From Bathynomus jamesi (lineage: Eukaryota > Arthropoda > Malacostraca > Isopoda > Cirolanidae), in the NCBI GenBank assembly GCA_023014485.1, contig JAJOZX010012230.1, forward strand, positions 41,579 to 105,578: DNA of 64,000 nt. Reading direction: 5' to 3'. Within the stretch, counting starts at the first letter, position 1. Every line of letters starts with the position of its first letter. The translations under genes were made by a program, and so were the position numbers. Positions 21,252 through 30,407 of this stretch are shown here, piece after piece. The notes beneath the pieces were generated by a model. The model saw nothing but the letters and a program-made list of their open reading frames with translations. It was not told the origin of the DNA and ran no database searches.

Positions 21252-21396
21252 TTTCACTGCCTTTGTAAAACTTTTATTCAATATTTCTTCCGTTTCAAAT
21301 TTATCGTTCAGTCGATTTTCTTTATAGAAACTTTATAGAAATGAAATAGCCTCTGCATTTAGGCACTAGTCCGGAAATGTTACAAATTGTGTATTT

Positions 21397-21397
<1 letters not shown>

Positions 21398-21450
<53 letters not shown>
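21398..21450. repeat. (TA)n microsatellite
   Basis: About 50 bp of TA at the left (3') border of the next LINE fragment. Confidence 0.9.
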
Positions 21451-21474
21451 TGTATACTTACATACTTTAGGTGA

Positions 21475-22455
21475 GTTCGAACGACGGTTCAGGATCGACC
21501 TACGGTCGACCCCTCTGCAGTATCCCGCCTCATTTGCGGGATTTGGTGAAGGAGGAAATTGCTGTCTGATCTCCTCCTGCCCTCGTAGCCAGCAACGTAT
21601 GGCTGGTCATGGACTTTGCACAGGAATCTGTCCAGCTGGTTCTTGAAGTTATTCAGGTCGGTGTGCTGGAGATTCTTCACTTCTTTTGGTAGGACATTGA
21701 AAAGCTTTGGACCTCTTATTCTGAGGGTATTTTCCATCCTCGTTTTCATGGCCTCTTGTCCCACCGCAGCTGGGACCGTACAAAATCTGCTTCTTCTCTC
21801 ATTCCAGTTTGTTTCTATTTCATTTATAAGGTTAGGGACAGAGCCCTTAAGTATTTTCTATATGTATATTATTGTGTACTCCTCGCGCCTTCTTTCGAAA
21901 GAGTAGAGTTTCAGTGATTGTAATCGAGACCAGTACTCTTCACCTTCCGTTTCCTCTATCTTAGATGTAAAAGTCCTTTGTATAGCTTCAGTGTTCGCAA
22001 TGTCTCGTTTTCTGTATGAGCTTGTGAGTACTGAGCAATACTCAATTATTGGTAGGACTAGACCAGTGGTGCACAAACTTTTTTGATGTGAGGGCCAAGC
22101 GAAGAAAATATCTAAATGTATTAGCCTACTTACTTTCCATCTCCCTTCACAGAAAACGTTTTCAAAAGTACTTTTATATTCTTACTTTTTCATTGAATTG
22201 AAAAGACCCGTGGGGCCACTGAAAAGACCCGTGGGGGACACATTTGGCCCGCGGGCCAGGGTTTGTGCATCACTGGACTAGACTCTTCCATAATTTGAGC
22301 ATGATGTTTGCTTTTCTGCTGCGGAAGCTCCTCCAGATGATTCCCATTATTTTTCTAGCCGTTGTAATTTTGATGTTATAGTGCTCTCTGAATTCTGCAT
22401 CCGACGACATTATTACTCCAAGATCCCTGACTTGTTGGATTTGGTGTTATCTGTT
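21475..22455 (-). pseudogene. non-LTR retrotransposon C-terminal fragment 3
   Basis: Minus strand from 22455: distal reverse transcriptase region, interrupted by a hAT MITE (22064-22275), then GLVLPIIEYCSVLTSSYRK, IQRTFTSKIEE, YWSRLQSLKLYSFERRREE, a frameshift near 21865, VPNLINEIETNWNERRSRF, IRGPKLFNVLPKEVKNL, LNNFKNQLDRFLCKV and VAGYEGRRRSDSNFLL. Best preserved of the three fragments, and clearly the same family as fragment 1. No catalytic motifs remain in the window. Confidence 0.85.
22064..22275. mobile_element. hAT MITE family B
   Basis: 212 bp, ends CAGTGGTGCACAAACTTTTT and GGGTTTGTGCATCACTG, perfect 8-bp duplication GACTAGAC (22056-22063 and 22276-22283). The interior has GGGCCAAGCG and TTGGCCCGCGGGCC, typical of hAT MITEs. 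Inserted in a LINE fragment. Confidence 0.93.
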
Positions 22456-22540
22456 TGGCTTATATATATATATGGGATGAATTTCACAATTAAACACGTG
22501 AAATGAATGAATGATGAAATCCACAAGGAAAAAGAAAAAT

Positions 22541-22588
22541 GATTCCAAGGCCTTTCGTGTATTTAGAAGTACCCCTCGTCAGAGAATG
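22541..22588 (-). ncRNA. hammerhead-ribozyme-like motif, Penelope family B, minus copy
   Basis: Minus strand: stem I ATTCT pairs with GGAAT over five positions (one G-U), core CTGACGA (22576-22582), stem II GGGTA/TACAC with one mismatch, GAAA, GGCC and TT. It sits at the 3' end of the element as in the plus-strand partner. Confidence 0.65.
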
Positions 22589-24044
22589 AAGGAAGAAGGC
22601 GAGATGAATATATACAACGGGACAGAAAAACAAAAAGATTAGCACATGATTTACAAGAGTTAATTAGAGGCAAAAGGTATTTTAACAGGATATTGTCAAT
22701 TTTATACATTCCCGCACTATTATTGAATTTATTTTTAAAATGGATAAATGCACATTCTAGAATATTCCTTTCAGTTATATCTCTGTTTTTAACGAATGCT
22801 TTAGAACTATCCCACTTGATACTATGATTACATATATATTCTATACATATGGTTAAACAATGCATTAGAATTATTTGCTGTTCTACACGCATATTTATGC
22901 TGTTTTACCCTAATATCTAATATGTAACGTACATTGTGTACATCCGATCAAATACACACACAACCAACCACATTATCCGGGCTATGCTTTATTAGGCGTG
23001 ATTTAACAGTATTATTATAATTAAAGACTACGTTGATACCAATTGCTTTAAGTAAAGTCGGAAGATATTGAAAATTAACATGGTAAGGTAGACTAAGGAT
23101 ATTTTTACGCTCACATTCCTTTACAGTTACACTATTATAATACCTATCCTTTGCTTTCCTAAGGCAGTTATCTAAAAATGAAATAGGATAACATAATTTA
23201 GTACCAATATTCATGATATTGCATAACTCGGAATCTAAAAATTCAGGACTGACAACTCAATGCTCTAAGAAACATAGCAGAGAAAATAGATTTAATCGAG
23301 GGATGATGGTCAGAACAAAAATGCACGTAAGAGTTATTATTAGTAGGCTTACGATAAACTTCAAATTTAAACTGATTAAAGCATTTCCAAATTTTTAGAT
23401 CCAGAAAAGATAAGCTTCCATCATTTTCTTTTTCAACCGTGAATTTAATAGATGGGACTAAATTGTTGAGCCTGTCAAGAAATAAGTCAACATCCAAATT
23501 ATTAGGCCAAAGGCATAAAATATCATCCATATACATGTACCAAACAAGGTTAAAATTAACAATAGTAGGCAAAATTCTGCTTTCAAAAAATTCCATATAT
23601 AAGTTAGCTAATACAGGTGAGAGGAGATTCCCCAGCGCCAATCCAAACGACATAGCATAGAACTTATTTTCAAACTGAAATTTATAATCTTTGACGCAAA
23701 GCTTAATTAACTCGATAAGAGTGTTGTGTTGAACAGGGAAAGAATATTAGTTTGTCAATAAGATCCATGCTATTTACAATATATGACTTGGAAATAGAGC
23801 CAACTAACGGCGTTAATAAACTAACTAACCATCTAGATAGCTTATAGGTTACGGAGCCTACTGAGCAGTGGTGGGCACCGTTAACCAAAAAGTTAACTTC
23901 GTTAACCGCTAATCCGTTAACCAAAAAATTAACTTCGTTAACCGTTAATCCGTTAATTCGTTAAACATGTAACGGAAGTTACCGATAAACCGTTAACGTT
24001 AACTTTTATTATAAAAAAAATGAAAAACACAATATATATATAAT

Positions 24045-25008
24045 TTAATTTTCCCTCTTCTTCTCGTTCTCTATTTTGTCCATGAGATGCATGTTGCCCT
24101 TCATGAAAATTAGCATATCAAAGTTTTCATCAGACAGGGATGATCTCTTGGCCCTCAGGATGTTTTTGCCCATAGAGAACAAACGCTCCACTGCAGCACT
24201 GGAGGGGATGGCTGTGTTGAACTTGATGAACAAGTCCACCAACACTTGCTCACCCAAGAAGGCAGCATCTGTCAGCAACTCCTTGGAGTTAGTCTCCAGC
24301 CAGGTCTTGACCAAGTTCTGGCGCCACACGCTCACATTTACTTCTCAACGCCATCTATTATCTCATAAAGAAACTAATTCACATTGGGACTTGAAAGTAC
24401 CGGCAGGATCAACCGGGTAGAAAAATAATTATGGAGATTTTAAAGATGTGGTACCTAGAAGTACCGCCAGGACATAAAGGGTTAAGGTGAAAACGCTCCC
24501 ATTGTAAGACATCAATTGACTTAATTTATGTCATCAAAGTGACATGAGAATTGAAATCTTACCTGATCAGTTTTATGGTTCTTGAAATGTATCAAGGAGA
24601 CTACTAATAAGGTACTCACAGACATATTATAAATATACATGACTTACTTGACAACGATTATTTTTAAATATTCACTAGCACAAACATGTTGCGCAAGAGA
24701 CAGACTGCAAATGAAACGAATGTAGTTATTTGTTGTAATTGTTACATATATATTATTGAAAGTGCCTTAAAATGCTTGTGATATTTCTTGAAAGAAGTTG
24801 AAACATTCAACTCAAATGGAAAATCTTTCCGCCTGATTTTACAGTCGACCATGTTTTGCTCAAACCAATGCCATAAATAACTACCATATTTGGTAAGACA
24901 CAAATTGTGGCGACGGAAACAAATATATCGCCTGATTTTGCACTGCGGAAATGGAAATTCGTTCATCACTATTAACAGTGGCGGATTAATTGCGCACCTG
25001 CTCAGCAC
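24045..25008 (-). pseudogene. hAT transposase remnants (BED-like N-part and dimerisation domain)
   Basis: The minus-strand N-part (25008-24742) has KYGSYLWHWFEQ, CKIRRKDFPFEL and KYHKHF, resembling a BED-type zinc finger. The C-part (24335-24045) is the hAT dimerisation domain: LVDLFIKFNTAIPSSAAVE, RLFSMGKNILRAKRSSLSD, ENFDMLIFMKGN. The RNase-H-like catalytic core between them is deleted, so the copy is non-autonomous. Confidence 0.8.
24397..24420 (-). other. short 18S rRNA 5'-end-like sequence
   Basis: The reverse complement reads CTACCCGGTTGATCCTGCCG, matching the universal 5' end of small-subunit rRNA (TACCTGGTTGATCCTGCCAG) at 18 of 20 positions. Similarity stops within about 24 bp, inside the hAT element. 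It may be a captured snippet or coincidence. Confidence 0.3.
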
Positions 25009-25297
25009 TGAAAATAATAGAAACTTTTAAACGTTTATTTATGAATTTTTTGGGTTAACGGACTTGAGTTAACGGAAGTTAAATGTAACGGAAGTTAATT
25101 AGTCCGATAATGATTTTCAAAGTTAACTTAAAAGTTAAATCGTTAACGAAAAAGTTAACTTCGTTAATTAACGATTAACGGATTAACGGTTTGTGCCCAG
25201 CTTTGCTACTGAGTTAACAATAGGCCTCATGGGATTATTAACTATGTGTGTGTTTTTACTAAACCGTACAAATATGGTAGTGACGGATTGATACTAA

Positions 25298-25680
25298 AAA
25301 ACTGCTTAGAAAGCCCATTACTTAAAGCAGTTGGTATCAATGTAGTCTTTAAGTATAATTAATACTGTTAAATCACGCCTAATAAAGAATAGCCCGGATA
25401 ATGTGGTTGGTTGTGTGTATTCGATCGGATGTGCACAATGCAACTCAGTATATATAGGCCAAACAGGTAAAACGTTAGATATTAGGGTAAAACAGTATAA
25501 ATATGCGTGTAGAACAGCAAATAATTCTAATGCATTGTTTAACCATATGTATAGATGTAATCATAATATCAAGTGGAATAGTTCTAAAGCGCTTGTTAAA
25601 AACAAAGCTATAATTGAAAGGAATATTCTAGAATGTGCATTTATCCATTTATCCCGTTGTATATATTTTGGTCATCTCGC
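25298..25680 (+). pseudogene. Penelope-like GIY-YIG endonuclease fragment
   Basis: Translation: LLKAVGINVVFKYN, one-base shift near 25361, TVKSRLIKNSPDNVVGC, VYSIGCAQCNSVYIGQTGKT (GIY-YIG core), LDIRVKQYKYACRTANN, ALFNHMYRCNHNIKWNSSK and IIERNILECAFIHL, where it breaks. The nuclease core is well preserved here whereas it is lost in the minus copy. The C-terminal 20 or so residues are missing. Confidence 0.88.
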
Positions 25681-25691
25681 CTTCTCCCTTC

Positions 25692-25738
25692 ATTGCCTGA
25701 CGAGGTGTACTTCTGAATACACGAAAGACCTTGGAATC
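25692..25738 (+). ncRNA. hammerhead-ribozyme-like motif, Penelope family B, plus copy
   Basis: CTGACGA (25697-25703), stem II GTGTA/TACAC with 8-nt loop (25705-25722), GAAA (25723-25726), GACC, TT, GGAAT. Stem I ATTGC/GGAAT has one mismatch relative to the 22.5-kb copy (ATTCT). Stem II is perfect. Confidence 0.65.
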
Positions 25739-25759
25739 ACTTTTCTTTTTCCTTTTTCC

Positions 25760-27155
25760 TCGTATATATTACACCAAATTATAAACATTAAGTCTATTAT
25801 ATTATACTCATTATTGCAACGTTATTGCATTTTGCTTTGGCGTGCCTATATATCATACAACAAGGCATCTGATGGATGTTAAAACATTCAAACTAATTAT
25901 AAACCTGATTGCTGACAGACACTAATATTCTCCCTGAAATACGGAGTGATATACATTTCAATTTGTAGAACCTGTATGAATAACAGAATAACTTAAATCA
26001 AATTAGTTATACCTATACCACATTTTCTAAAACCTACAATAACCAGAGAAAACGTGCCGAATTGTGACGTCATATACATATACAGAATAGCGGCAGCCTT
26101 GGAAAGTTGGATTTCTATATTAATTTCAGACATAATTGGAATGTGTTCGTCTCAACATTAAGCGGCTTTGATAAATTCTTGGAAGACGAGTATGAACTGT
26201 TTGCGTGTTTACTCTTGTGGGAAGTGTTTAAAGTAAGTGCAAGTGTAAAATACATAAAAATGGCGAAAATATGGTTTTTTCTCTCTTTGACGGGAGTGTT
26301 GTAGGCCTATAATTAGGACAATCTACCGGTAGCATAGTGTAAGCATAGGTACCCCATTAGTCTAAGGCCTACACGATTACTTGGGTCTTAGTGATGTATT
26401 AAACGTTAAAATATTCTAGTTTCCGAAGAACTAGACGAAATTAGTAATGGGAAGCATTACGCACAGCGCATAGAAGATAGCTTGTAGGCCTAGGTAGGCT
26501 TTTGACTACTTGGATATCTTGTACCTTGCCATACATTCAAGACCTTCTGAATGTACTGGAGGGAATGTTCAAAGATTAAGGGTGATAAATAGTAAACTAA
26601 ACGACGACCTTGTACCATCTTGCGGTTCAATATTTTACAATGTTTTATTCAGTCCAAGAGTACCTCTGACCTCAAAGGGACAAACGAGAGGCGACTATGT
26701 AATTTAATGAGCCACAATTTATTTACAATTTGCCCTCTCTTGTCTCCAACTCAATTAGTTTAAACGAAAATATCATGACTTAACCTAACCAATCGTCAAG
26801 GGTGTACACTCACTGTACAGTTGACCTAACCAGACATTCAATTATTCGTCAGATAACTATTTTAAACTAATTGCGGCCGGATTCTGAAGGATCGCCACAC
26901 AAGTTATAGCTCATGCGGAAGTACGCGTGCGACACATTAGCTCCGCCCACTCTGCATGTAAATGAAATGGGCATGTGTATGATTTGAGTATACTGCATGC
27001 AAATTAAATTTACTCTTAAAGAAAAATAGGTCCATTGATTGAAATTAAGAATAAAAATGGTGGTTTCTTTAGCTTTTAATAGTGAGGTTAAAATGTTTTA
27101 GAATATCCTTAGGTCTTTGGCAGTGACAGTTTTGCGAAAATAAAATTTCTTTCGT
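25760..27155. other. unassigned region with a decayed Merlin-type motif
   Basis: No gene recognised. At 26766-26860 a decayed pair of inner motifs (CATGACTTAACCTAACCAAT, GGGTGTACA...TGTACAGTTGACC) suggests an old relative of the Merlin-type MITEs further right. Confidence 0.4.
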
Positions 27156-27160
27156 TATAT

Positions 27161-27235
27161 GGACTACGTCGTGAGTCGTGACCGTTGTCGTAACAACGCT
27201 TCCAGTCATTGAGCGAAGTTAAGCGACACACCGTT
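27161..27235 (+). pseudogene. 5S rRNA-like fragment
   Basis: ACTACGTCGTGAGTCGTG, AACAACGCTTCCAGTCATTG and GAGCGAAGTTAAGCGACA line up with the first 70 bases of 5S rRNA (TACG.CC.TACC, ACACC.., CGAAGTTAAGCAAC). The 3' half is absent. It may be a 5S-derived SINE head or a dispersed 5S pseudogene; the better copy is at 37.4 kb. Confidence 0.55.
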
Positions 27236-27546
27236 GATTTAGATAGATTTTAACCGATTTATTATATATTACCTCGCCTGCGTTTTTATGAAGTCTTTTA
27301 GGTTAGTATTAACACACGGTTATTTCACTGTTAACGTCTGATTATGCCTTTAACACTCTTGATGACGGATAGATTAGCATAAATACCTAATTAGCTTAGT
27401 ATGAGCACTTATGTTTTATCAGTTACATTCAAGTTAAGCTAAATATTAAGTTTCGAGGACACCAGATTTCGGTGATCCACCCATTTCATATTTCGGGCCA
27501 ATCAGGGTGATTCTTACATCAAGGTTAGGTTACACTAGGTTAGGTG

Positions 27547-27748
27547 GGATACCTGAAGATCCGTCACCCCAGCCTTTTTTAGTTAGCTTTATAAGGCTAA
27601 CTAACGAAAATATCACGACCTAACCTAACCAGTCGTCAAGGGCGTACAGTTGACCTAACGATTGGTTAGGTTAAGTCGTGATATTTTCGTTAGTTAGCCT
27701 TATAAAGCTAACTAAAGAAGGCTGGAGTGACGGATCTTCAGGTGATCC
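27547..27748. mobile_element. Merlin-type palindromic MITE M2
   Basis: 202 bp, ends GGATACCTGAAGATCCGTCA and ACGGATCTTCAGGTGATCC, 8-bp duplication GTTAGGTG (27539-27546 and 27749-27756). The two arms contain the inner motif ACTAACGAAAATATCACGAC and its complement around GGGCGTACAGTTGACC. Confidence 0.9.
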
Positions 27749-27760
27749 GTTAGGTGGTTG

Positions 27761-28258
27761 GGGACTAGTGTTTCATGGACTGCTCTCGATTTTCCTACGA
27801 AATTGCAAACAAGGGCAGTCGATGACCCTGATTTTGTTTCTGCAATCGGTTTTCTTGAGAAATGATAAAGAAAAATGTTATTGGATATTGAATAAATTTA
27901 TTTACTGAAACGACGCAATACACTCCAACATCTTTTGGAATAAGTCCGAGCTGGTGTGCTTGCGTTTGCATAACTTTTTCTTAGGAATAACATCATGTTC
28001 TTGGAAAAACTTTACTGCGGATTCATCGTCAGGCACATTTTGCCATAGCCACTTCAAATTAATACAAACATCACTCATTGTTCTGCAAAAAAAATTACAA
28101 GAATTAGTGCGATATCTTGCAAAAAAACGATAGTTAACTAGGTCAGGTTAGGTTTCTCAAGAAAACCGATTGCAGAAACAAAATCAGGGTCATCGACTGC
28201 CCTTGTTTGCAATTTCGTAGGAAAATCGAGAGCAGTCCATGAAACATACTAGGTCCGG
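27761..28258 (-). mobile_element. Merlin-type non-autonomous element
   Basis: About 500 bp with long inverted repeats (GGACTAGTGTTTCATGGACT on the left; AGTCCATGAAACATACTAGG on the right; they extend inwards through GCTCTCGATTTTCCTACG and ATCAGGGTCATCGACTGCCC). Near-matching flanks GGTGGTTG/GGTGGTTA. It keeps one small transposase exon on the minus strand. Confidence 0.75.
27902..28078 (-). pseudogene. Merlin transposase N-terminal remnant
   Basis: A 58-codon frame from ATG 28078 to TAA 27902. The sequence SDVCINLKWLWQNVPDDESA, VKFFQEHDVIPKKKLCKR resembles the N-terminus of ISXO2/Merlin transposases (compare DEVSFLQAKEILPAERICEK in the 17.4-kb gene). Just upstream, T-rich AATTTTTTTTGCAGAAC looks like a splice acceptor. 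It then diverges and stops before any DDE domain. A diversified remnant or a small DNA-binding protein; no catalytic capacity. Confidence 0.55.
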
Positions 28259-28507
28259 TGGTTATTCTAGCTTGGTTAGTTATTTTCTACGTTACCAGCT
28301 TGAAAATATTAGATTTTGAGGGATAAATCTGTCAATTTGGGATATGTTTTAAGTTTCTGGAAATTTGACGTACCATAATTTGAACTGACCTCTGCATTTC
28401 TTTTGGCTCTTATGTAGTTTCACAGCCACCAGAGTTTTTACAGTCAATGATCCGCCCATATCATACGCAGTCAATCAGGGTGAATCTTACGCCCTAGTTA
28501 GGCTTAG

Positions 28508-28762
28508 GTGGTCGTTCTAGGTTTGTTAGCTCTTTCCACATCGTTAACTTTCAGCACACCATGGGGTCATGGTCGTTGCCAAGAAATAGATGGCCACGAA
28601 ACTACATATTTACCTTTTAAAATATTTGTCGTACCAAAACGTGGACGTCGTGGGTATCAGCTCAATAAAATAGCTAATCTTGTCTACTGTAGACGTTCTT
28701 GTATAATTTTTAAGCGGTTTTTTTTTAAACTTCTACGGGAACAATTTGAGGGCTACGGCTAA
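28508..28762 (+). CDS. unassigned small ORF
   Basis: An 84-codon frame with a hydrophobic start (MVVLGLLALSTSLTFSTPWG) and a basic middle (VPKRGRRGYQLNK). I recognise no family. The stretch 28430-28530 resembles 27470-27545 (ATCAGGGTGA.TCTTAC, TTAGGTGG), so it lies in a decayed tandem duplication. Probably not a gene. Confidence 0.12.
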   Translation: MVVLGLLALSTSLTFSTPWGHGRCQEIDGHETTYLPFKIFVVPKRGRRGYQLNKIANLVYCRRSCIIFKRFFFKLLREQFEGYG

Positions 28763-28769
28763 TGTGACT

Positions 28770-29300
28770 GAATCTCGTTTTCAAAACCTTACGAATATTC
28801 TTGTGCAGATGACTGGCTTGTTAAAAATTAATGCAGCGTTAGATATTCTGGATTTCAACTGCGTTATACTCGTTTTTACATTAAATTAAGATTTTGTAAT
28901 TTTTTTGTTGTACTTTTTCCCTTTACGCTAATTTGAGCCCGAGCCAGGTGAGCCTCATGCGCAAGAAACTCTTAATTCCCTATGTAGTAGTCATTTATAA
29001 AAAGCCGTTATATTTTCCAAAATTTACAGTTACTTCAGCCTATATTTTATCTTTAATGTTGGGTAAACCTGCAAAAATTTAAAAAGTTTAATATCAAAGT
29101 TTGTAGCAAAAGTAAAAGGACTTTAACAATACTTTTCTCAGAAAGAATCGAAAGTTACACTTTACTAACTGCTGCTACTTGTAATTTTTTTTTTTTTCCT
29201 GATAATCTTAAAGAATATTCAAGATTTGATTTTTAGCCTTATACAAAAATCTATATATTTACCTTTGTAAGACAATCGCACAATATTGAAAAGAATGTAT
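28770..29300. other. unassigned AT-rich region
   Basis: Nothing recognisable on either strand. Confidence 0.35.
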
Positions 29301-29304
29301 TTCA

Positions 29305-29509
29305 GGATCACCTGAAGATCAGGGCCCCCAGCCTTCTTTAGTTAGCCTTATGTAAGGCTAACTAACGAAAATATCACGACTTAACCTAACCAATCGTCAA
29401 GGGCGTACAGTCGACCTGACGATTGGTTTGGTTAAGTCGTGATATTTTCGTTAATTAACCTTATAAGGCTAACTAACGAAGGCTGGGGGCCCTGATCTTC
29501 AGGTAATCC
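29305..29509. mobile_element. Merlin-type palindromic MITE M3
   Basis: 205 bp, ends GGATCACCTGAAGATCAGGG and CCTGATCTTCAGGTAATCC, perfect 8-bp duplication GTATTTCA (29297-29304 and 29510-29517). Inner motifs ACTAACGAAAATATCACGAC and CTTAACCTAACCAATCGTCA with their complements; centre GGGCGTACAGTCGACC. Confidence 0.93.
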
Positions 29510-29558
29510 GTATTTCATATCAATAGTGATTATGGAAACATTTTTTTTTAATACTTTC

Positions 29559-29759
29559 GGTGCTGGTTAAGTGTGCGGTCTACCTAGCTTTTAGTTAGCC
29601 TTATAAGGCTAACTAACGAAAATATCACGACTTAACCTAACCAATCGTTAGGTCAACTGTACGCCCTTGACGATTGGTTAGGTTAAGTCGTGATAGTTTC
29701 ATTAGTTAGCCTAATAAGGCTAACTAAAAGCTAGGTAGACCGCACACTTAACCAGCACC
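29559..29759. mobile_element. Merlin-type palindromic MITE M4
   Basis: 201 bp, ends GGTGCTGGTTAAGTGTGCGG and CCGCACACTTAACCAGCACC, perfect 8-bp duplication ATACTTTC (29551-29558 and 29760-29767). Inner half is the same as in M2 and M3 but the outer 35-40 bp are unrelated to them. Confidence 0.93.
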
Positions 29760-29769
29760 ATACTTTCTT

Positions 29770-30400
29770 AATTTTATTTAATTTTACCCAAAAGTGATAA
29801 AGTACAGTTTCAGGGAAAAAGTTAAATTTCTTCTTTCTATCGTATATTAAGTGCAGTTACAGCACTTTGAAGACCTTCATATTCGTTGATCATAAATCTT
29901 AGTAATCATTCCGGTTACGGTAGATAAAATCTTGAGGGATTAATTTTGTTTCATGAATACTGTATTAAGAAAATTGAAATTAGCCTATGGGGAATAATCG
30001 CGTTGTGCGTTATGAAGAAATCTCTAATTTAAAAAAAAAAAAAATTTATATTTTTTTAGTCAGCTTAAGCAAATCAAATGTTAAAAACCAACGAAACTTA
30101 TTAACAATTTGATCATATTAACAAGGAGAAATTATTAAATTTAGCAAAATACGAGAGAGAATTTGGCTTTATTAAACATTTAGGGTAATGCTTATAATCA
30201 ACTCCGCATTGGAAAAGTTTATAATTAGTGGCAAACCACCTCGGTTTCACTAAAAAATATTTGTATGTCGTAAAAAAAAAAAAAATTGGTTCATTTACAC
30301 CAAGACTATAACGGTCTGCCTTAACAATTCACTTCTATAGCTACGATAACTATCCTATTAGTTTCGGGTATTCATCTATGACCCGAACAACTTTTCCGTT
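29770..30400. other. unassigned AT-rich region
   Basis: No gene or repeat recognised. Confidence 0.35.
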
Positions 30401-30407
30401 CTATATA

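Larger units (their letters stand above)
23866..25205 (-). mobile_element. hAT transposon inside the Penelope reverse transcriptase
   Basis: 1.34 kb, ends CAGTGGTGGGCACCGTTAAC and CGGTTTGTGCCCAGCTTTG, perfect 8-bp duplication CTACTGAG (23858-23865 and 25206-25213). Removing the element and one duplication restores the Penelope frame PMRPIVNSVGSVTYKL exactly, so the borders are certain. Subterminal regions repeat GTTAACTTCGTTAAC. Contains remnants of a hAT transposase. Confidence 0.95.
22563..25295 (-). pseudogene. Penelope-like reverse transcriptase and GIY-YIG region
   Basis: Minus strand in order: KNTHIVNNPMRPIVNSVGS (joined across the hAT), TYKLSRWLVSLLTPLVG, MDLIDKLIFFP, frameshift near 23750, LGNLLSPVLANLYMEFFE, catalytic YMDDIL, NDGSLSFLDLKI, VYRKPTNNNSYVHF; then NCLRKAKDRYYN, LPYHVNFQYLPTLLKAIGIN, VKSRLIKHSPDNVVGC; a short gap where the GIY-YIG motif should be; and NRDITERNILECAFIHF. 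The YMDD-type active site is present. Frameshifts, loss of the GIY-YIG core and the hAT insertion make it non-functional. Confidence 0.88.
22475..25300 (-). mobile_element. Penelope-like element family B, minus-strand copy
   Basis: Runs from the reverse transcriptase core (near 25300) to the terminal block at 22475-22600, minus strand. It is split by a hAT (23866-25205). It meets a second, plus-strand copy of the same family at about 25300, so the two face away from their shared junction and both end in the same terminal block. Paired partial copies in inverted orientation are a recognised feature of Penelope insertions. Confidence 0.85.
25296..25750 (+). mobile_element. Penelope-like element family B, plus-strand partial copy
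   Basis: Begins in the linker (SPLLKAVGINVVF), continues through GIY-YIG and ends with the same terminal block as the minus copy (CCTGACGAGGTGTACTTCTG then TTTTTCCTCGTATATATTAC). 5' truncated. Forms a back-to-back pair with the minus-strand copy. Confidence 0.85.
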
